This document shows positions 52,015 to 61,230 of a DNA stretch of 64,000 nt, one piece after another. The translations under genes were made by a program, and so were the position numbers. The stretch is from an uncultured Bacteroides sp. Its GTDB lineage: Bacteria; Bacteroidota; Bacteroidia; Bacteroidales; Bacteroidaceae. Position 1 is the stretch's first letter. The number at the start of each line of letters is the position of its first letter. Location of the stretch: NCBI GenBank assembly GCA_900544675.1, contig UQVZ01000015.1, positions 1 to 64,000 on the forward strand. Reading direction: 5' to 3'. A model generated the notes under the pieces. It was not told where the DNA came from. It did no database searches and was given only the letters and a program-made list of their open reading frames with translations.

Positions 52015-53868
52015 TTATTGTTTGTTCTTGTCAAATTGCCAGTGGAATGCATGGGTATACGCGTCCCACATGTTTTTGTAGACACCCTCTGTAACGGACA
52101 GAACGGCGTGTTGTCCGGTCTGCACGATTCTTCCTTCTTTCAGCACGACAATCTGGTCTGCCGACACGATGGAAGAAAGGCGATGTGCAATGACAATGAC
52201 CGTTTTATTCCGAATCAAGGACTGCAAAGCCTGCTGCATCTTGTGCTCGTTCTCCGCATCGGCAAAGGCGGTGGCCTCATCCAATACTAAAATGGGAGCA
52301 TTCTTCAGGATAGCCCGTGCCACACAAACACGCTGTGCCTCGCCGCCGGAAAGATAAACTCCTCGGTCACCTATCTTCGTGTCATACCCTTGCGGAAGTC
52401 GTTCGATGAAATCATGGCACTGAGCCGCACGGGCTGCCGCCACTACCTGCTCACGAGTGGCTTGAGGCGAACCGACCGCAATGTTCTCATACAATGTATC
52501 GTAGAACAGAAACGTGTCCTGAAAGACAAAAGACACAAGGTCCATCAACTGTTCCGTGCCAATGGAGCGTATATCGATGCCGCCGATACGAATCTCGCCT
52601 TGTGTCACATCCCAAAAACGGGGAATCAGATTGGCGACCGTACTCTTGCCCGAGCCCGAAGGACCGACTATGGCCGTTATCTTTCCTTGCGGAGCCGTAA
52701 AACTGACGTTCCGCAAAGCCTCAGTACGCGTCCCTTGTTCGGTATTCTCGTAAGCGAAGCTGACGTTACGGAACGCTACGTCATAGTTCAAGGGGATTTG
52801 CGGATGTGCAGGTTCGGGCACCGGCGTCCGCTCCAGAATGTAGTCGATACGTGTCACACCTTCATCTATCTCACGCGTGCCGCCGCCAAGAAACATCAGC
52901 TTGTACACCGGTGAAGCGACTCCCGACCCCATGACTATGAAAAACAGCCACACGACAGCCGCAGCCAGACTTTGTCCGCTTCCTTCCATCAACAGGATGC
53001 CTACAGGCAGAAGAAAAGTCACAAGCGAATTGAGCAGCACCGTAAAGGCAATCATCCCGTTCTGATAGGTATCGCAACATTTCAAGGCAAAAGTCTTATA
53101 AGCCTCTATCTCGGCATGAAAGCGGCGGAACGAAAGAACACTCTGCCCGAAGATTTTCACTACAGGCATTCCGCGCACGTATTGCACCGCCGAAGCACTC
53201 ATCCGCTCCTGGGCGTCATAATAAATATGCATGAACTCACGCGACTTCTTTCCCATGAAATTAGAAAACTGTAAAAACAGACTAACGATGATGACAATCA
53301 GGCAAACCAAAGCCAAACCGACGTCTAAAGTAAAGAAAATGGCAAACATCACCACTACTGTAGCCGCCACATTCACCATGTCGGGAATGGTGTGAGCGAT
53401 GAACGTCTCTATTTTCTCGATATTCTGTTCCATCGTCTTCTTTATGGCACCGGTGGACGTATTCGTCAAATAGCCCAACGGCAAACGACCGATGTGTTCC
53501 GACAAACGCACGCGCAATCCGTAAAGAATACGGAAAGCCGCCACATGCGATGCCATCAGTGCAGCGTAGAGTAATATCAGTCCTGCCACCAGACCTCCGA
53601 AAGCCGTCCATCCCCAATGAATCATTCCGGCTCCGTCAACCGCCGAGACATCGCCTCCATGCGTCATCAGTTCGCTCAATATCTCATAAACGGACCAATA
53701 AGGTATCAGCATACACACGGCACTTCCAACCGACAACAGGCTTGCCAATATCAGCAGTCCTCGTCTCTGTCCCGCTATTTCCAGCAAACGGGACAATCCT
53801 TGTTTTTTCTTTGTTGTTTCCATACACTCTATATCTATTTTATCTGATTCTTGATTCGTTATCGACAT
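52015..53868 (-). CDS. ABC exporter half-transporter (first of pair)
   Basis: A 617-residue ABC protein with six membrane helices (about 30-330) and an ATPase (VGPSGSGKSTVANL, signature LSGGEAQRVCVARA, LVLDEATAFADAENE, IVIAHRLSSI). The Walker B context is complete, so the heterodimer may have two active sites. It starts 14 bp after the methyltransferase stop; METTKK at 53823 is an alternative start. It is part of the operon methyltransferase - ABC - ABC. Confidence 0.88.
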   Translation of the reverse strand: MSITNQESDKIDIECMETTKKKQGLSRLLEIAGQRRGLLILASLLSVGSAVCMLIPYWSVYEILSELMTHGGDVSAVDGAGMIHWGWTAFGGLVAGLILLYAALMASHVAAFRILYGLRVRLSEHIGRLPLGYLTNTSTGAIKKTMEQNIEKIETFIAHTIPDMVNVAATVVVMFAIFFTLDVGLALVCLIVIIVSLFLQFSNFMGKKSREFMHIYYDAQERMSASAVQYVRGMPVVKIFGQSVLSFRRFHAEIEAYKTFALKCCDTYQNGMIAFTVLLNSLVTFLLPVGILLMEGSGQSLAAAVVWLFFIVMGSGVASPVYKLMFLGGGTREIDEGVTRIDYILERTPVPEPAHPQIPLNYDVAFRNVSFAYENTEQGTRTEALRNVSFTAPQGKITAIVGPSGSGKSTVANLIPRFWDVTQGEIRIGGIDIRSIGTEQLMDLVSFVFQDTFLFYDTLYENIAVGSPQATREQVVAAARAAQCHDFIERLPQGYDTKIGDRGVYLSGGEAQRVCVARAILKNAPILVLDEATAFADAENEHKMQQALQSLIRNKTVIVIAHRLSSIVSADQIVVLKEGRIVQTGQHAVLSVTEGVYKNMWDAYTHAFHWQFDKNKQ

Positions 53869-53882
53869 GCCGCCTTCATCCT

Positions 53883-54746
53883 TTACGAATGCGGTCCGAC
53901 ATGATAAATGTCATCGGCATCTTGCCGGATGCGGTATCCCAGCAACGAGCTGAAGCGGTAACACAAGCGGGGAAACCAGCCCAGCACAAAACCGAACAGC
54001 CCCCAGCGCAGACGGAAGAACTTCATGTAATTGGCCTGGTCTATCAAGGAAAGGCGAGGTTCCCAGCCTTCCACCTCATGTCCATTGTCAATGCCCGAAC
54101 GTATCTGCGCCTCATGCCCTTTCAGCGAATCAGGCTTGACACTGTGTTTCGACATCATCGTGCCACACACATCAAACCACAGTTCGCCTCCTCCGAAACG
54201 TTCCGCAATGCGGGAAACGAACTGACGCACCTGACGCTCATAGAAATACATCAGCACTCCTTCGACTACAAAGATGAAAGCCGACTCGGGATGCCTGGCT
54301 TTCAAGTCGTTCATCCACTCCACGTCCAGCAACGAAGCGGACAGATAGCGGTCTCCTTCCGGTTCGGGAATCAGTTCCCGGCGCAACTCAATCACTTCCG
54401 GCAAGTCAAGTTCGTAGAATACCGCCTGTTTCCCTTGCTTCTTCAGACGCTGGTAACGGGTATCAAGCCCACACCCGACGTTCACAACGACCACATGAGG
54501 GTGCGTATCGATGAACCGGCACACGGCACGGTCGAAATACCAGCCTCTGACTACGCAACCCACTTCACTGAGCTTCGCCCCGTCGAAACGGCTGTAATCG
54601 TAATCAATGCTCTCTACCAGCCGCTCGGCAAAGTCATCCCGTAATATTGCCTTTTCTCCTCTGCGGCTTTCTTTTGCCCGCATGTAGAGCGGAATCAACA
54701 AGGTTTCCGCCACAATGCTCTTGAATGGATGTTTCTCTTTCATCAT
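53883..54746 (-). CDS. Leucine-carboxyl-methyltransferase-like SAM enzyme
   Basis: This 287-residue class I SAM methyltransferase is of the LCM/TcmP type: an early RRGEKAILRDDFAERL region, a motif I stretch VVVNVGCGLDTRYQRL, ELDLPEVIELRREL and VVEGVLMYF. Relatives O-methylate carboxyl groups in polyketides or proteins. It heads the exporter operon behind a TetR gene, so a role in modifying the exported compound, or a toxic one, is plausible. MKEK one codon later is an equal start. The C-terminal FRLRWGLFGFVLGWFPRLCY is hydrophobic. Confidence 0.85.
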   Translation of the reverse strand: MMKEKHPFKSIVAETLLIPLYMRAKESRRGEKAILRDDFAERLVESIDYDYSRFDGAKLSEVGCVVRGWYFDRAVCRFIDTHPHVVVVNVGCGLDTRYQRLKKQGKQAVFYELDLPEVIELRRELIPEPEGDRYLSASLLDVEWMNDLKARHPESAFIFVVEGVLMYFYERQVRQFVSRIAERFGGGELWFDVCGTMMSKHSVKPDSLKGHEAQIRSGIDNGHEVEGWEPRLSLIDQANYMKFFRLRWGLFGFVLGWFPRLCYRFSSLLGYRIRQDADDIYHVGPHS

Positions 54747-54790
54747 GTTTTTTTCGTTTTTATGGTTGTTCTATCAAAGTCCTCAAAAAC

Positions 54791-54812
54791 GAACACCTTT
54801 CCGAAAGTGTTC
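54791..54812. promoter_or_regulatory. Candidate TetR operator
   Basis: GAACAC..CTTTC-C-GAAAG..GTGTTC is a near-perfect inverted repeat 45-66 bp upstream of the methyltransferase start and downstream of tetR. It can also form an RNA hairpin. Confidence 0.45.
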
Positions 54813-54849
54813 AAAAAAAGAGCGAGCTTATAAATTCATAAGCTCGCTC
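54813..54849 (-). terminator. Terminator overlapping the tetR stop
   Basis: GAGCGAGCTTAT (54820-54831) pairs perfectly with ATAAGCTCGCTC (54838-54849). On the minus strand it is followed by seven T. The last TetR codons (SELMNL, stop) lie inside the stem. Confidence 0.85.
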
Positions 54850-55439
54850 CAACCGTAGATTTCACCGGTGATGTACTCGGTGACTATCTGTTCTATTTCG
54901 TCAGGCTTTATCTTCTGCCTAAGTATTTCCTCGAATAAGGCAAACATCCACACCGTGTGCAGACGGATGACAAAATCGGATATATGAATGTTCAGTTCGG
55001 GATGCCGTGCCTTCATCCGCACCAGATACTCCTTGAACACTTGCGTGGCGCGGTCAGCATACTTTTCCTTGAAGTTTTCGAAAGAAGACCCTTGGGCATG
55101 GAAGAAGAGCAGTTCCAGTCCTCTGCGGTTCCGGCTCAGCAAATCCCGATACTCATTTACTACCAAACGGAAGTAATCCGCCGAATACATTTCGCGGATA
55201 TCCATGCTCTGCCTGCCGTGATGTTCGTCAAGCATCCGCTCAATAGCCGTGACAGCCGGAGCCACAAGCTCGCTGAAAAGCGCGTCCTTTCCTGTGTAAT
55301 AATTATAGATATTGCTCAGACTCACGCCCGACTTGACAGCGATGTCGCGCATCGATGCCTTGCGGAAGCCTTTCTCCAGGAAGAGACTTTCCGCTCCTTC
55401 GGCTATCTGCCGCTGTATGTCGTCTTTCAAGCGTTGCAT
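54828..55439 (-). CDS. TetR family transcriptional regulator
   Basis: A 203-residue regulator. The N-terminal helix-turn-helix is typical (AESLFLEKGFRKASMRDIAV, then SGVSLSNIYNYYTGKDALF). The C-terminal ligand domain is not classifiable by eye. I start at 55439 (MQRLKDD) because the -7 box at 55467-55474 lies inside the longer frame. Its position upstream of the methyltransferase and ABC exporter genes suggests it represses them. A strong terminator separates it from them, so the target operon must have its own promoter. Confidence 0.9.
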   Translation of the reverse strand: MQRLKDDIQRQIAEGAESLFLEKGFRKASMRDIAVKSGVSLSNIYNYYTGKDALFSELVAPAVTAIERMLDEHHGRQSMDIREMYSADYFRLVVNEYRDLLSRNRRGLELLFFHAQGSSFENFKEKYADRATQVFKEYLVRMKARHPELNIHISDFVIRLHTVWMFALFEEILRQKIKPDEIEQIVTEYITGEIYGWSELMNL

Positions 55440-55466
55440 GGTGGTACATATATAAAAAAGGTATTG

Positions 55467-55474
55467 CAAAGGTA
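55467..55474 (-). promoter_or_regulatory. Promoter -7 box of tetR
   Basis: Reads TACCTTTG on the minus strand, 27 bp before the ATG at 55439. Confidence 0.65.
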
Positions 55475-55556
55475 GTCCGTCAGACTTTCCCTTGCAATAC
55501 CTATTTTTAGTGATTTTTATTAAATGAAGAATCCGTGTTTAAAATAAAATCAAACG

Positions 55557-55697
55557 CAGAGACGCTGAGACGCAAAGTTTTCTATTTTGAGAAAGCAAAG
55601 CACACGAAGATTTTTTCTTATTTGAACACAGAGGCACAAAGAAATAAATTTGTTAATCTGCGTAATCCATTGAAGAAAAAAATCTGTGTAATCTGTG
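55557..55697. repeat. Dispersed CAGAGACGC / CACAGATT-type repeats
   Basis: GCAGAGACGCTGAGACGCAAAG lies at 55557-55578 and ACACAGAGGCACAAAGAAAT at 55626-55645. The 17-mer AATCTGTGTAATCTGTG (55681-55697) is the exact complement of the copies at 4931 and 28555. No gene is supported between 55440 and 55727. Confidence 0.6.
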
Positions 55698-55727
55698 GTG
55701 AAAAGAAAACATCAACTGATTCTTCAT

Positions 55728-57383
55728 TTAACCATTGTCTTTCTCCCGAATCTCCACACGGCGGATTTTTCCGCTGATGGTTTTCGGAAGTTCGTCTACA
55801 AACTCGATGACGCGCGGATACTTATAAGGAGCGGTCACACGCTTCACGTGGTCTTGCAGTTCCTTTATCAAATCGGGTCCTGCCTTTGCCTTATAATCCT
55901 TCGCCAACACGATAGTAGCCTTCACCACTTGTCCGCGAATCTCGTCGGGCACACCGGTAATGGCACATTCCACCACTGCCGGATGAGTCATCAAAGCGCT
56001 TTCCACTTCGAAAGGACCAATGCGGTAACCCGAACTCTTGATAACATCGTCGGCACGACCCACGAACCAATAATATCCGTCTTCGTCACGCCAAGCCACA
56101 TCACCCGTATAATATACACCGTCGTGCCAAGCCTCGCGGGTCAACTCGGGCGCACGGTAGTATTCCTTGAACAGTCCCAAAGGTTTCCCCTTATCGGTAC
56201 GGATAACGATTTGACCCTGCTCTCCGTCTTCAGCCGAACGCCCGTCGGGTTTCAGCAAGTCTATCTGATATTGCGGATTGGGCACACCCATACTTCCCGG
56301 TTTCGGTTCCATCCACGGGAAGGTAGCCAAGGTAAGGGTGGTTTCGGTCTGTCCGAAACCTTCCATCAGCCGGATGCCGGTAATCTTCAAGAAGGTTTCA
56401 TAAACCGAATAATTCAACGCCTCGCCTGCCGTCGTGCAATATTCCAGCGATGACAGGTCGTACTTGCTCAAGTCCTCGCGTATCAGGAAACGATAGATGG
56501 TAGGAGGAGCACACAAGGAAGTGATATGATAATCGTGTATCTTCTTCAGAATGTCGGCAGGGGTGAACTTTTCGTGGTCGTAGACAAAGATATTCGCACC
56601 GGCTATCATCTGCCCGTAGAGTTTTCCCCACACGGCTTTTCCCCAACCGGTATCGGCGATGGTGAAGTGCAAGCTGTCTTCGTGCAGGTTGTGCCAGAAG
56701 CTTCCGGTCGAGATGTGACCCAAAGGATACGTGAAGTCATGTGCCACCATCTTCGGCTCGCCGGTAGTTCCCGATGTGAAATACATCAGCATGATGTCGT
56801 CGTTCGTATTCACTTCTGCCGGACGCACGAAAGGTGCCGCCTGCTCGATGCCTTTATGGAAATCCTCGAATCCTTCCGGATATTCCGGTCCTACACTGAC
56901 CAGTTTCTCCACACTGGGCGATTCGGGCATCGCGTCAACGATATGTTTCAGGATAACCCCCTCGCCTGCAGCCACAATTAGCTTGATGGTAGCCGCCTGG
57001 CAACGGTAAACAATGTCTTTCTTGGTCAGCAAATGGGTGGCGGGAATAGCTATCGCACCTATCTTATGCAGAGCAATGATGGAAAACCAGAATTCGTACC
57101 GGCGCTTCAGAATCAGCATCACCTTGTCACCTTTTCCGATGCCTAAGCTTTGGAAATAGGAAGCGGTCATATCGGTATATTTCTTCAGGTCACCGAAAGT
57201 GAACTGAATGCACTCGCCTTTGTCGTTTGTCCAAAGCAACGCATTCTTGTCAGGGCGTTCGGCTGCCCAGGCATCTACCACGTCATATCCGAAATTGAAG
57301 TTTTCGGGAACTTTTACCTTGAAATTCTTTATGAAATCCTCCTGCGAGGAAAAACTTGTCTGACTTACAAATCTTTCTAACAT
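55728..57383 (-). CDS. AMP-binding acyl-CoA ligase
   Basis: A 551-residue adenylate-forming enzyme with the AMP motif YFTSGTTGEPKMV, the A5-type GFGQTETT, the hinge YYTGDVAWRDEDGYYWFVGR and the C-terminal lysine region PKTISGKIRR. It matches medium-chain or aryl acyl-CoA synthetases (ACSM-like) better than acetyl-CoA synthetase by its length and N-terminus. The substrate is unknown. A cupin-XRE regulator lies just upstream in the same orientation (92 bp), an arrangement suggesting ligand-dependent control. Confidence 0.88.
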   Translation of the reverse strand: MLERFVSQTSFSSQEDFIKNFKVKVPENFNFGYDVVDAWAAERPDKNALLWTNDKGECIQFTFGDLKKYTDMTASYFQSLGIGKGDKVMLILKRRYEFWFSIIALHKIGAIAIPATHLLTKKDIVYRCQAATIKLIVAAGEGVILKHIVDAMPESPSVEKLVSVGPEYPEGFEDFHKGIEQAAPFVRPAEVNTNDDIMLMYFTSGTTGEPKMVAHDFTYPLGHISTGSFWHNLHEDSLHFTIADTGWGKAVWGKLYGQMIAGANIFVYDHEKFTPADILKKIHDYHITSLCAPPTIYRFLIREDLSKYDLSSLEYCTTAGEALNYSVYETFLKITGIRLMEGFGQTETTLTLATFPWMEPKPGSMGVPNPQYQIDLLKPDGRSAEDGEQGQIVIRTDKGKPLGLFKEYYRAPELTREAWHDGVYYTGDVAWRDEDGYYWFVGRADDVIKSSGYRIGPFEVESALMTHPAVVECAITGVPDEIRGQVVKATIVLAKDYKAKAGPDLIKELQDHVKRVTAPYKYPRVIEFVDELPKTISGKIRRVEIREKDNG

Positions 57384-57475
57384 TTTGCTTATGTTTTCTG
57401 TTCCACCCCAGCAGGATACACCTTTCTTAAGCCTTTCCCACAGCGGTGACTGATATTACTCCTTATTTATATATA

Positions 57476-58033
57476 TTATTGCATTACCACTGCCAAGAAT
57501 TTTACGGTCTTTCCGTCAAGTGCCAACATACCGTGTGGCTTGCTCGAATCAAAATACAGGCTGTCTCCCGGATTCAATATCAATTCCTTCCCGTTGATGT
57601 TCAACAGCAGACGTCCTTCTATCACTAAATTAAATTCTTGTCCCACGTGCGTATTGAAATACACCGGTGTCCCTTCCGGTTTTGGTTCTACTGTTACGAT
57701 AAATGGGTCAGCTATCCTGTTCTTAAAACCCGAAGCCAACGATTCGTATTTATAAGCCTTCGTACGCTCTACCGAAACGCCCGTCCCTTTGCGTGTCAAG
57801 AAATAGGCTTTCATCTTCGGCTCTTCGCCAAACATTAACTCATCTAATGTCACACCATATTTGTGGGCTATACGTTGCAAAAGGCTAACCGAAAAGTCGT
57901 TTTCTCCCGATTCGAGCGCACGATAGGTTTCTGCCGGGAGATTGCAATCAGCAGCTACTTCTTCTACACTTAAATCCAAAGCGTCGCGCAAACCTCGCAA
58001 ACGCTCAGCAATTTGTTTTATCTGTTCGTCCAT
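57476..58033 (-). CDS. XRE regulator with C-terminal cupin domain
   Basis: A 185-residue protein. An N-terminal XRE helix-turn-helix (about 10-65, LDLSVEEVAADCNLPAETYR; ISL-like QRIAHKYGVTLDEL) is followed by a cupin (about 105-185, HVGQEFNLVIEGRLLLNING; PGDSLYFDSSKPHGM). Proteins of this design regulate small-molecule metabolism, with the cupin binding an effector. I start at 58033 (MDEQIKQ) because the -7 box at 58058-58065 excludes the longer frame. It precedes the acyl-CoA ligase. Confidence 0.9.
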   Translation of the reverse strand: MDEQIKQIAERLRGLRDALDLSVEEVAADCNLPAETYRALESGENDFSVSLLQRIAHKYGVTLDELMFGEEPKMKAYFLTRKGTGVSVERTKAYKYESLASGFKNRIADPFIVTVEPKPEGTPVYFNTHVGQEFNLVIEGRLLLNINGKELILNPGDSLYFDSSKPHGMLALDGKTVKFLAVVMQ

Positions 58034-58057
58034 ATCTGTTATTCTGTTTATTCTTGC

Positions 58058-58065
58058 CAAATTTA
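58058..58065 (-). promoter_or_regulatory. Promoter -7 box of XRE-cupin gene
   Basis: Reads TAAATTTG on the minus strand, 24 bp before the ATG at 58033. Confidence 0.65.
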
Positions 58066-58232
58066 CGAAAGATTTTGATACGAGAAACCGGAAAAGCCGG
58101 AAAAGTTTTAGAAAGTAGAAATAAATCTAACCATCATAAGGTTAAACAAACTTTAAGACAAAATGAAACAAAATAACGGACAAAATGAAAGCCCCATGCG
58201 ATATGCCTCTTTTAGCTATCAGTAGAAATCGG

Positions 58233-58240
58233 TACTTTTG
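58233..58240 (+). promoter_or_regulatory. Promoter -7 box of surface-protein locus
   Basis: TACTTTTG, with a TTTA at 58211 about 19 bp upstream. It lies 52 bp before the ATG at 58293. Confidence 0.65.
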
Positions 58241-58292
58241 TTAAATGTTATAAAACGGGAAATTTCAACTCTATAATATAATAAAAGGAAAC

Positions 58293-59174
58293 ATGAAACT
58301 ACGAGTCATCTTATTAGCGACATTGTTTTTGCTGCCTGCCTTGCAAAGCATACAGGCACAAGTAGAACGGAACACCATCTACAAAGTAGGTATAGGCGAT
58401 TTTAGCTATACGCCTAAAGACGAAACGCCCAATGCAGGGAATGTCTTGAAAAATATGGCTATATCCTTCGTAAAAGGGACTAATACCCATCAATTGTCCA
58501 ACTATGCCGATGATGTAAGAGCCAATATACGCAAAGGATTCAGCAATGTTATCCGTTTTGAAACCATTGACGGACGGACATTCCAGGAAGAAAGGCTCAG
58601 AAACGACCGTCTTTTCTATGTAGACGGAACCATCATCAACATCAGTGCTACTACTGACGGACCTTCGCTCAAAGAAAGGAAAAGACTGAAAAACTCTTCT
58701 TTCACACCATCAACCACTATCAAAGCTACGATTAGCGTCACCGTCAACCTGAAAAACGTATCTACCGGCGTAATGGAAGACAGCCGTACCTTTAATGCCA
58801 GCGGCAGTGATGCTGCCAGCGAAGATAAAGCCGTAACACAAGCTCTAATCAATCTTTCGGGAATTATCACGGATTATTACAATCGAAAATTCCCGATCAA
58901 CGCTTCGATTGTAGAACGTGGCGAAGTGAAAAAAGAAAAACAAAAAACCGTCTACATCGACTTAGGCACCGCACTGGGAGCTTATGAAGATCAGCAATTC
59001 AATATCTATTCCGTAAAAACCATTGCTGGAAAAGAAGCACGGATTGAAATCGGCCGGCTGAAAATAGAAGAAGTATTGGGTGAAGAATTAAGCCTTTGCA
59101 AAGTAACAAAAGGGGAAAAAGAAGTAAAGACAGCATTAGACAGCGGAAGCACGCTGGTAGTAACTGTCAGATAA
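58293..59174 (+). CDS. Exported CsgG/LpoB-like protein
   Basis: A 293-residue protein with a signal peptide (MKLRVILLATLFLLPALQSI, ending QAQ). The mature part shows the pattern of CsgG-like folds: an N-terminal strand-helix section with ANIRKGFSNVIRFETIDGRT, then FYVDGTIINISATTD and a repeated beta region with TIKATISVTVNLKNVSTGVM. The C-terminal part (TVYIDLGTALGAYEDQQFNI) is FlgT-like. Function is unknown and the family call is tentative. It leads the four-gene surface locus. Confidence 0.65.
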   Translation: MKLRVILLATLFLLPALQSIQAQVERNTIYKVGIGDFSYTPKDETPNAGNVLKNMAISFVKGTNTHQLSNYADDVRANIRKGFSNVIRFETIDGRTFQEERLRNDRLFYVDGTIINISATTDGPSLKERKRLKNSSFTPSTTIKATISVTVNLKNVSTGVMEDSRTFNASGSDAASEDKAVTQALINLSGIITDYYNRKFPINASIVERGEVKKEKQKTVYIDLGTALGAYEDQQFNIYSVKTIAGKEARIEIGRLKIEEVLGEELSLCKVTKGEKEVKTALDSGSTLVVTVR

Positions 59175-59223
59175 CGCAAGCTGCCCATACTATCGAATAT
59201 TTCTTTAATAAACATATATTATA

Positions 59224-59937
59224 ATGATGAAAAAACTTAGAACTTTCATTCTCTTGCTGCTGGCAGCCTGTGCAGTTATTCCGGCATCGGCACAGTGGCG
59301 TATAGGTATACAGGCTGGTTACACCCGCAATTCGCTTTCTACAAGTTCCGGCTATTTCTACGACCGCCGTTATGTGGACCTCGGCGGACTCACGGTAGGC
59401 ATACCCGTGCAATATGGTTTCACCGACTGGTTTGCCGTGGGTGCGGAAGTCGATTACATCCAAAAGAACTACGGCCAACGCCGTTCCGGTTTCTATGCCC
59501 CGCTGCATGAAGACATGACCAACCATTATCTTTCCGTACCCATCTATGGCCGCTTCTCATTCGGCGGTTCGCACCTTCGCGGATTCGTTGATGCTGGTGT
59601 GTATGGTGGCGGATGGCTATCCGCCCATCGGAAGGGTACTCATTTCTCCATGTTCGGTACGCCCGATGATGACAGCTACAATGATGTCGGTTCCAGCTAC
59701 CGTCTCTACTCCTACGATGAAAAGTATGAATTCGACTCCCGCCGCGACAACCGTTTCGAAGCTGGTGCACTTATTGGCATCGGTCTTGAGTATCGGTTTA
59801 CGCCGGTATGGGCGTTGCAAGCCAACTTCCGCTACTACCGCAGCCTGACCGACATGCAGAAAGACTACATGAAAGAGCGGATGCCACGCTATCTTGACAC
59901 CTTTGCTTTCCAACTCGGAGTAATGGTTAACTTATAA
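59224..59937 (+). CDS. Outer-membrane beta-barrel protein
   Basis: A 237-residue protein with a signal peptide (MKKLRTFILLLLAACAVIPA, ending SAQ) and PorT-type barrel strands (WRIGIQAGYTRNSL, LGGLTVGIPVQYGFTDW, AVGAEVDYIQKNYGQ, LGVMVNL at the end). The start may be 59224 (MM) or 59227. The stop TAA overlaps a possible ATG of the S41 gene by one base. It is probably cotranscribed with its neighbours; function is unknown. Confidence 0.85.
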   Translation: MMKKLRTFILLLLAACAVIPASAQWRIGIQAGYTRNSLSTSSGYFYDRRYVDLGGLTVGIPVQYGFTDWFAVGAEVDYIQKNYGQRRSGFYAPLHEDMTNHYLSVPIYGRFSFGGSHLRGFVDAGVYGGGWLSAHRKGTHFSMFGTPDDDSYNDVGSSYRLYSYDEKYEFDSRRDNRFEAGALIGIGLEYRFTPVWALQANFRYYRSLTDMQKDYMKERMPRYLDTFAFQLGVMVNL

Positions 59938-59957
59938 TGACTTTCTCAAACGTTTAC

Positions 59958-61205
59958 ATGATGAATACAATCCTAAGAAAAGTTTTCCTTGCAGCCATAG
60001 CCGTATTGATTCTGACAGGCTGCCGTGACGATATTTTCGGAACACAGAATCCGCGCACTCAATATAATATATACAATTGGTCGCAACTCTTTGATGCCTA
60101 CTGGAAAGGCATGAACAACAACTATGCCTTCTGGGACATCGACCCGACTGACTGGGATGCAGTCTACGACGAATACAAACCCCAGTTTGATGCATTATCC
60201 TCTGCCGGCTTTTCAGATTCCCTCACTAATGTGAAAGCATTCGGCATGTTTGACGAGATGACTGCCAACTTAATTGACGGACATTATAAGTGTACAATTC
60301 AGCTTCCAGGTATGAGTAGTTATATTATAAGCCCTTCTTGGGAACGAATTTATTCCCGTCCTGGATATCACGAAAGTAATGCAACTTGGTGGCAACAACT
60401 TTATGCATTGCAAAAAATGTATGCAGAGAAACGACTCTTTATCGATCCTTATTATGGAAATTGTCCTGTAAACGACACTATAACCCTAGAGTCTAACCGC
60501 TATATTTGTGGAATAATTGAAAACGACATTGTCTTTTTAAAATTCGCTCAATTCACAATATCTGCACACTTAGATACAGGTGATAACGTTGATTCCTTAT
60601 TCAAATATTGCTACTATCATTATCTTGACAGTCTACCGAATATAAAAGGAGTTATCATTGATGTCAGAAGTAATGGCGGCGGCTATCTCAATGATTTATC
60701 TTTGTTACTTGGCAAATTCGTCAATGAAGACCACCTTGTGTTCTACACCCGCCAAAAGAATGGCTATGACCGCTTAGACTATACTCCGTGGATTCCGGAA
60801 ATACTTGAACCGACAGAACGCAACCGTGAACTCAACGTACCGATTGTGGTATTAGCCGACATGAATTCTGTCAGCATGGCTGAAATGACAGCAATGTCAA
60901 TTCTCTCTATGCCTAACGGTTGTGTCATTGGTGAACGCACACATGGAGGTATTGGACAGTTAAGTAATTCAAATGCTGCTTTTGACGATTACTATGGCGG
61001 CTATTTCTTGATTCCTGGACCATATAATAATCCATTAATGGAAGTCTACACCACCATGACCATGACCAAAGATATCAACGGCAATATTTACGAAGGCGTG
61101 GGTGTGCCTCCCACCATCGAAGAGCCTTATGATGCACAGAGTCTGGCAAACGGCGTAGACAATCAGTTGGAGCGCGCCATCGAATATATAAGAACAAGAA
61201 AATAA
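59958..61205 (+). CDS. S41 family peptidase, lipoprotein
   Basis: A protease-like protein of about 415 residues. The start at 59958 gives a good lipoprotein signal (MMNTILRKVFLAAIAVLILT, then GC); 59937, which overlaps the upstream stop, is the alternative. S41/tail-specific protease features include MTANLIDGHYKC (His), IDVRSNGGGYLND and the nucleophile region NSVSMAEMTAMS, then CVIGERTHGG. The usual Ser-Lys arrangement is not evident; the His and Ser fit the tricorn-like type. The middle of the gene (about 60240-60700) is clearly more AT-rich than both ends, suggesting a mosaic origin. It probably acts on the cell surface. Confidence 0.85.
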   Translation: MMNTILRKVFLAAIAVLILTGCRDDIFGTQNPRTQYNIYNWSQLFDAYWKGMNNNYAFWDIDPTDWDAVYDEYKPQFDALSSAGFSDSLTNVKAFGMFDEMTANLIDGHYKCTIQLPGMSSYIISPSWERIYSRPGYHESNATWWQQLYALQKMYAEKRLFIDPYYGNCPVNDTITLESNRYICGIIENDIVFLKFAQFTISAHLDTGDNVDSLFKYCYYHYLDSLPNIKGVIIDVRSNGGGYLNDLSLLLGKFVNEDHLVFYTRQKNGYDRLDYTPWIPEILEPTERNRELNVPIVVLADMNSVSMAEMTAMSILSMPNGCVIGERTHGGIGQLSNSNAAFDDYYGGYFLIPGPYNNPLMEVYTTMTMTKDINGNIYEGVGVPPTIEEPYDAQSLANGVDNQLERAIEYIRTRK

Positions 61206-61230
61206 TAATCTATTTAACACTAAAAGAACA

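Noticed and set aside
55535..55777. 80-codon gene after the tetR promoter
   Set aside because: The frame is made of dispersed simple repeats and overlaps the end of the acyl-CoA ligase gene.
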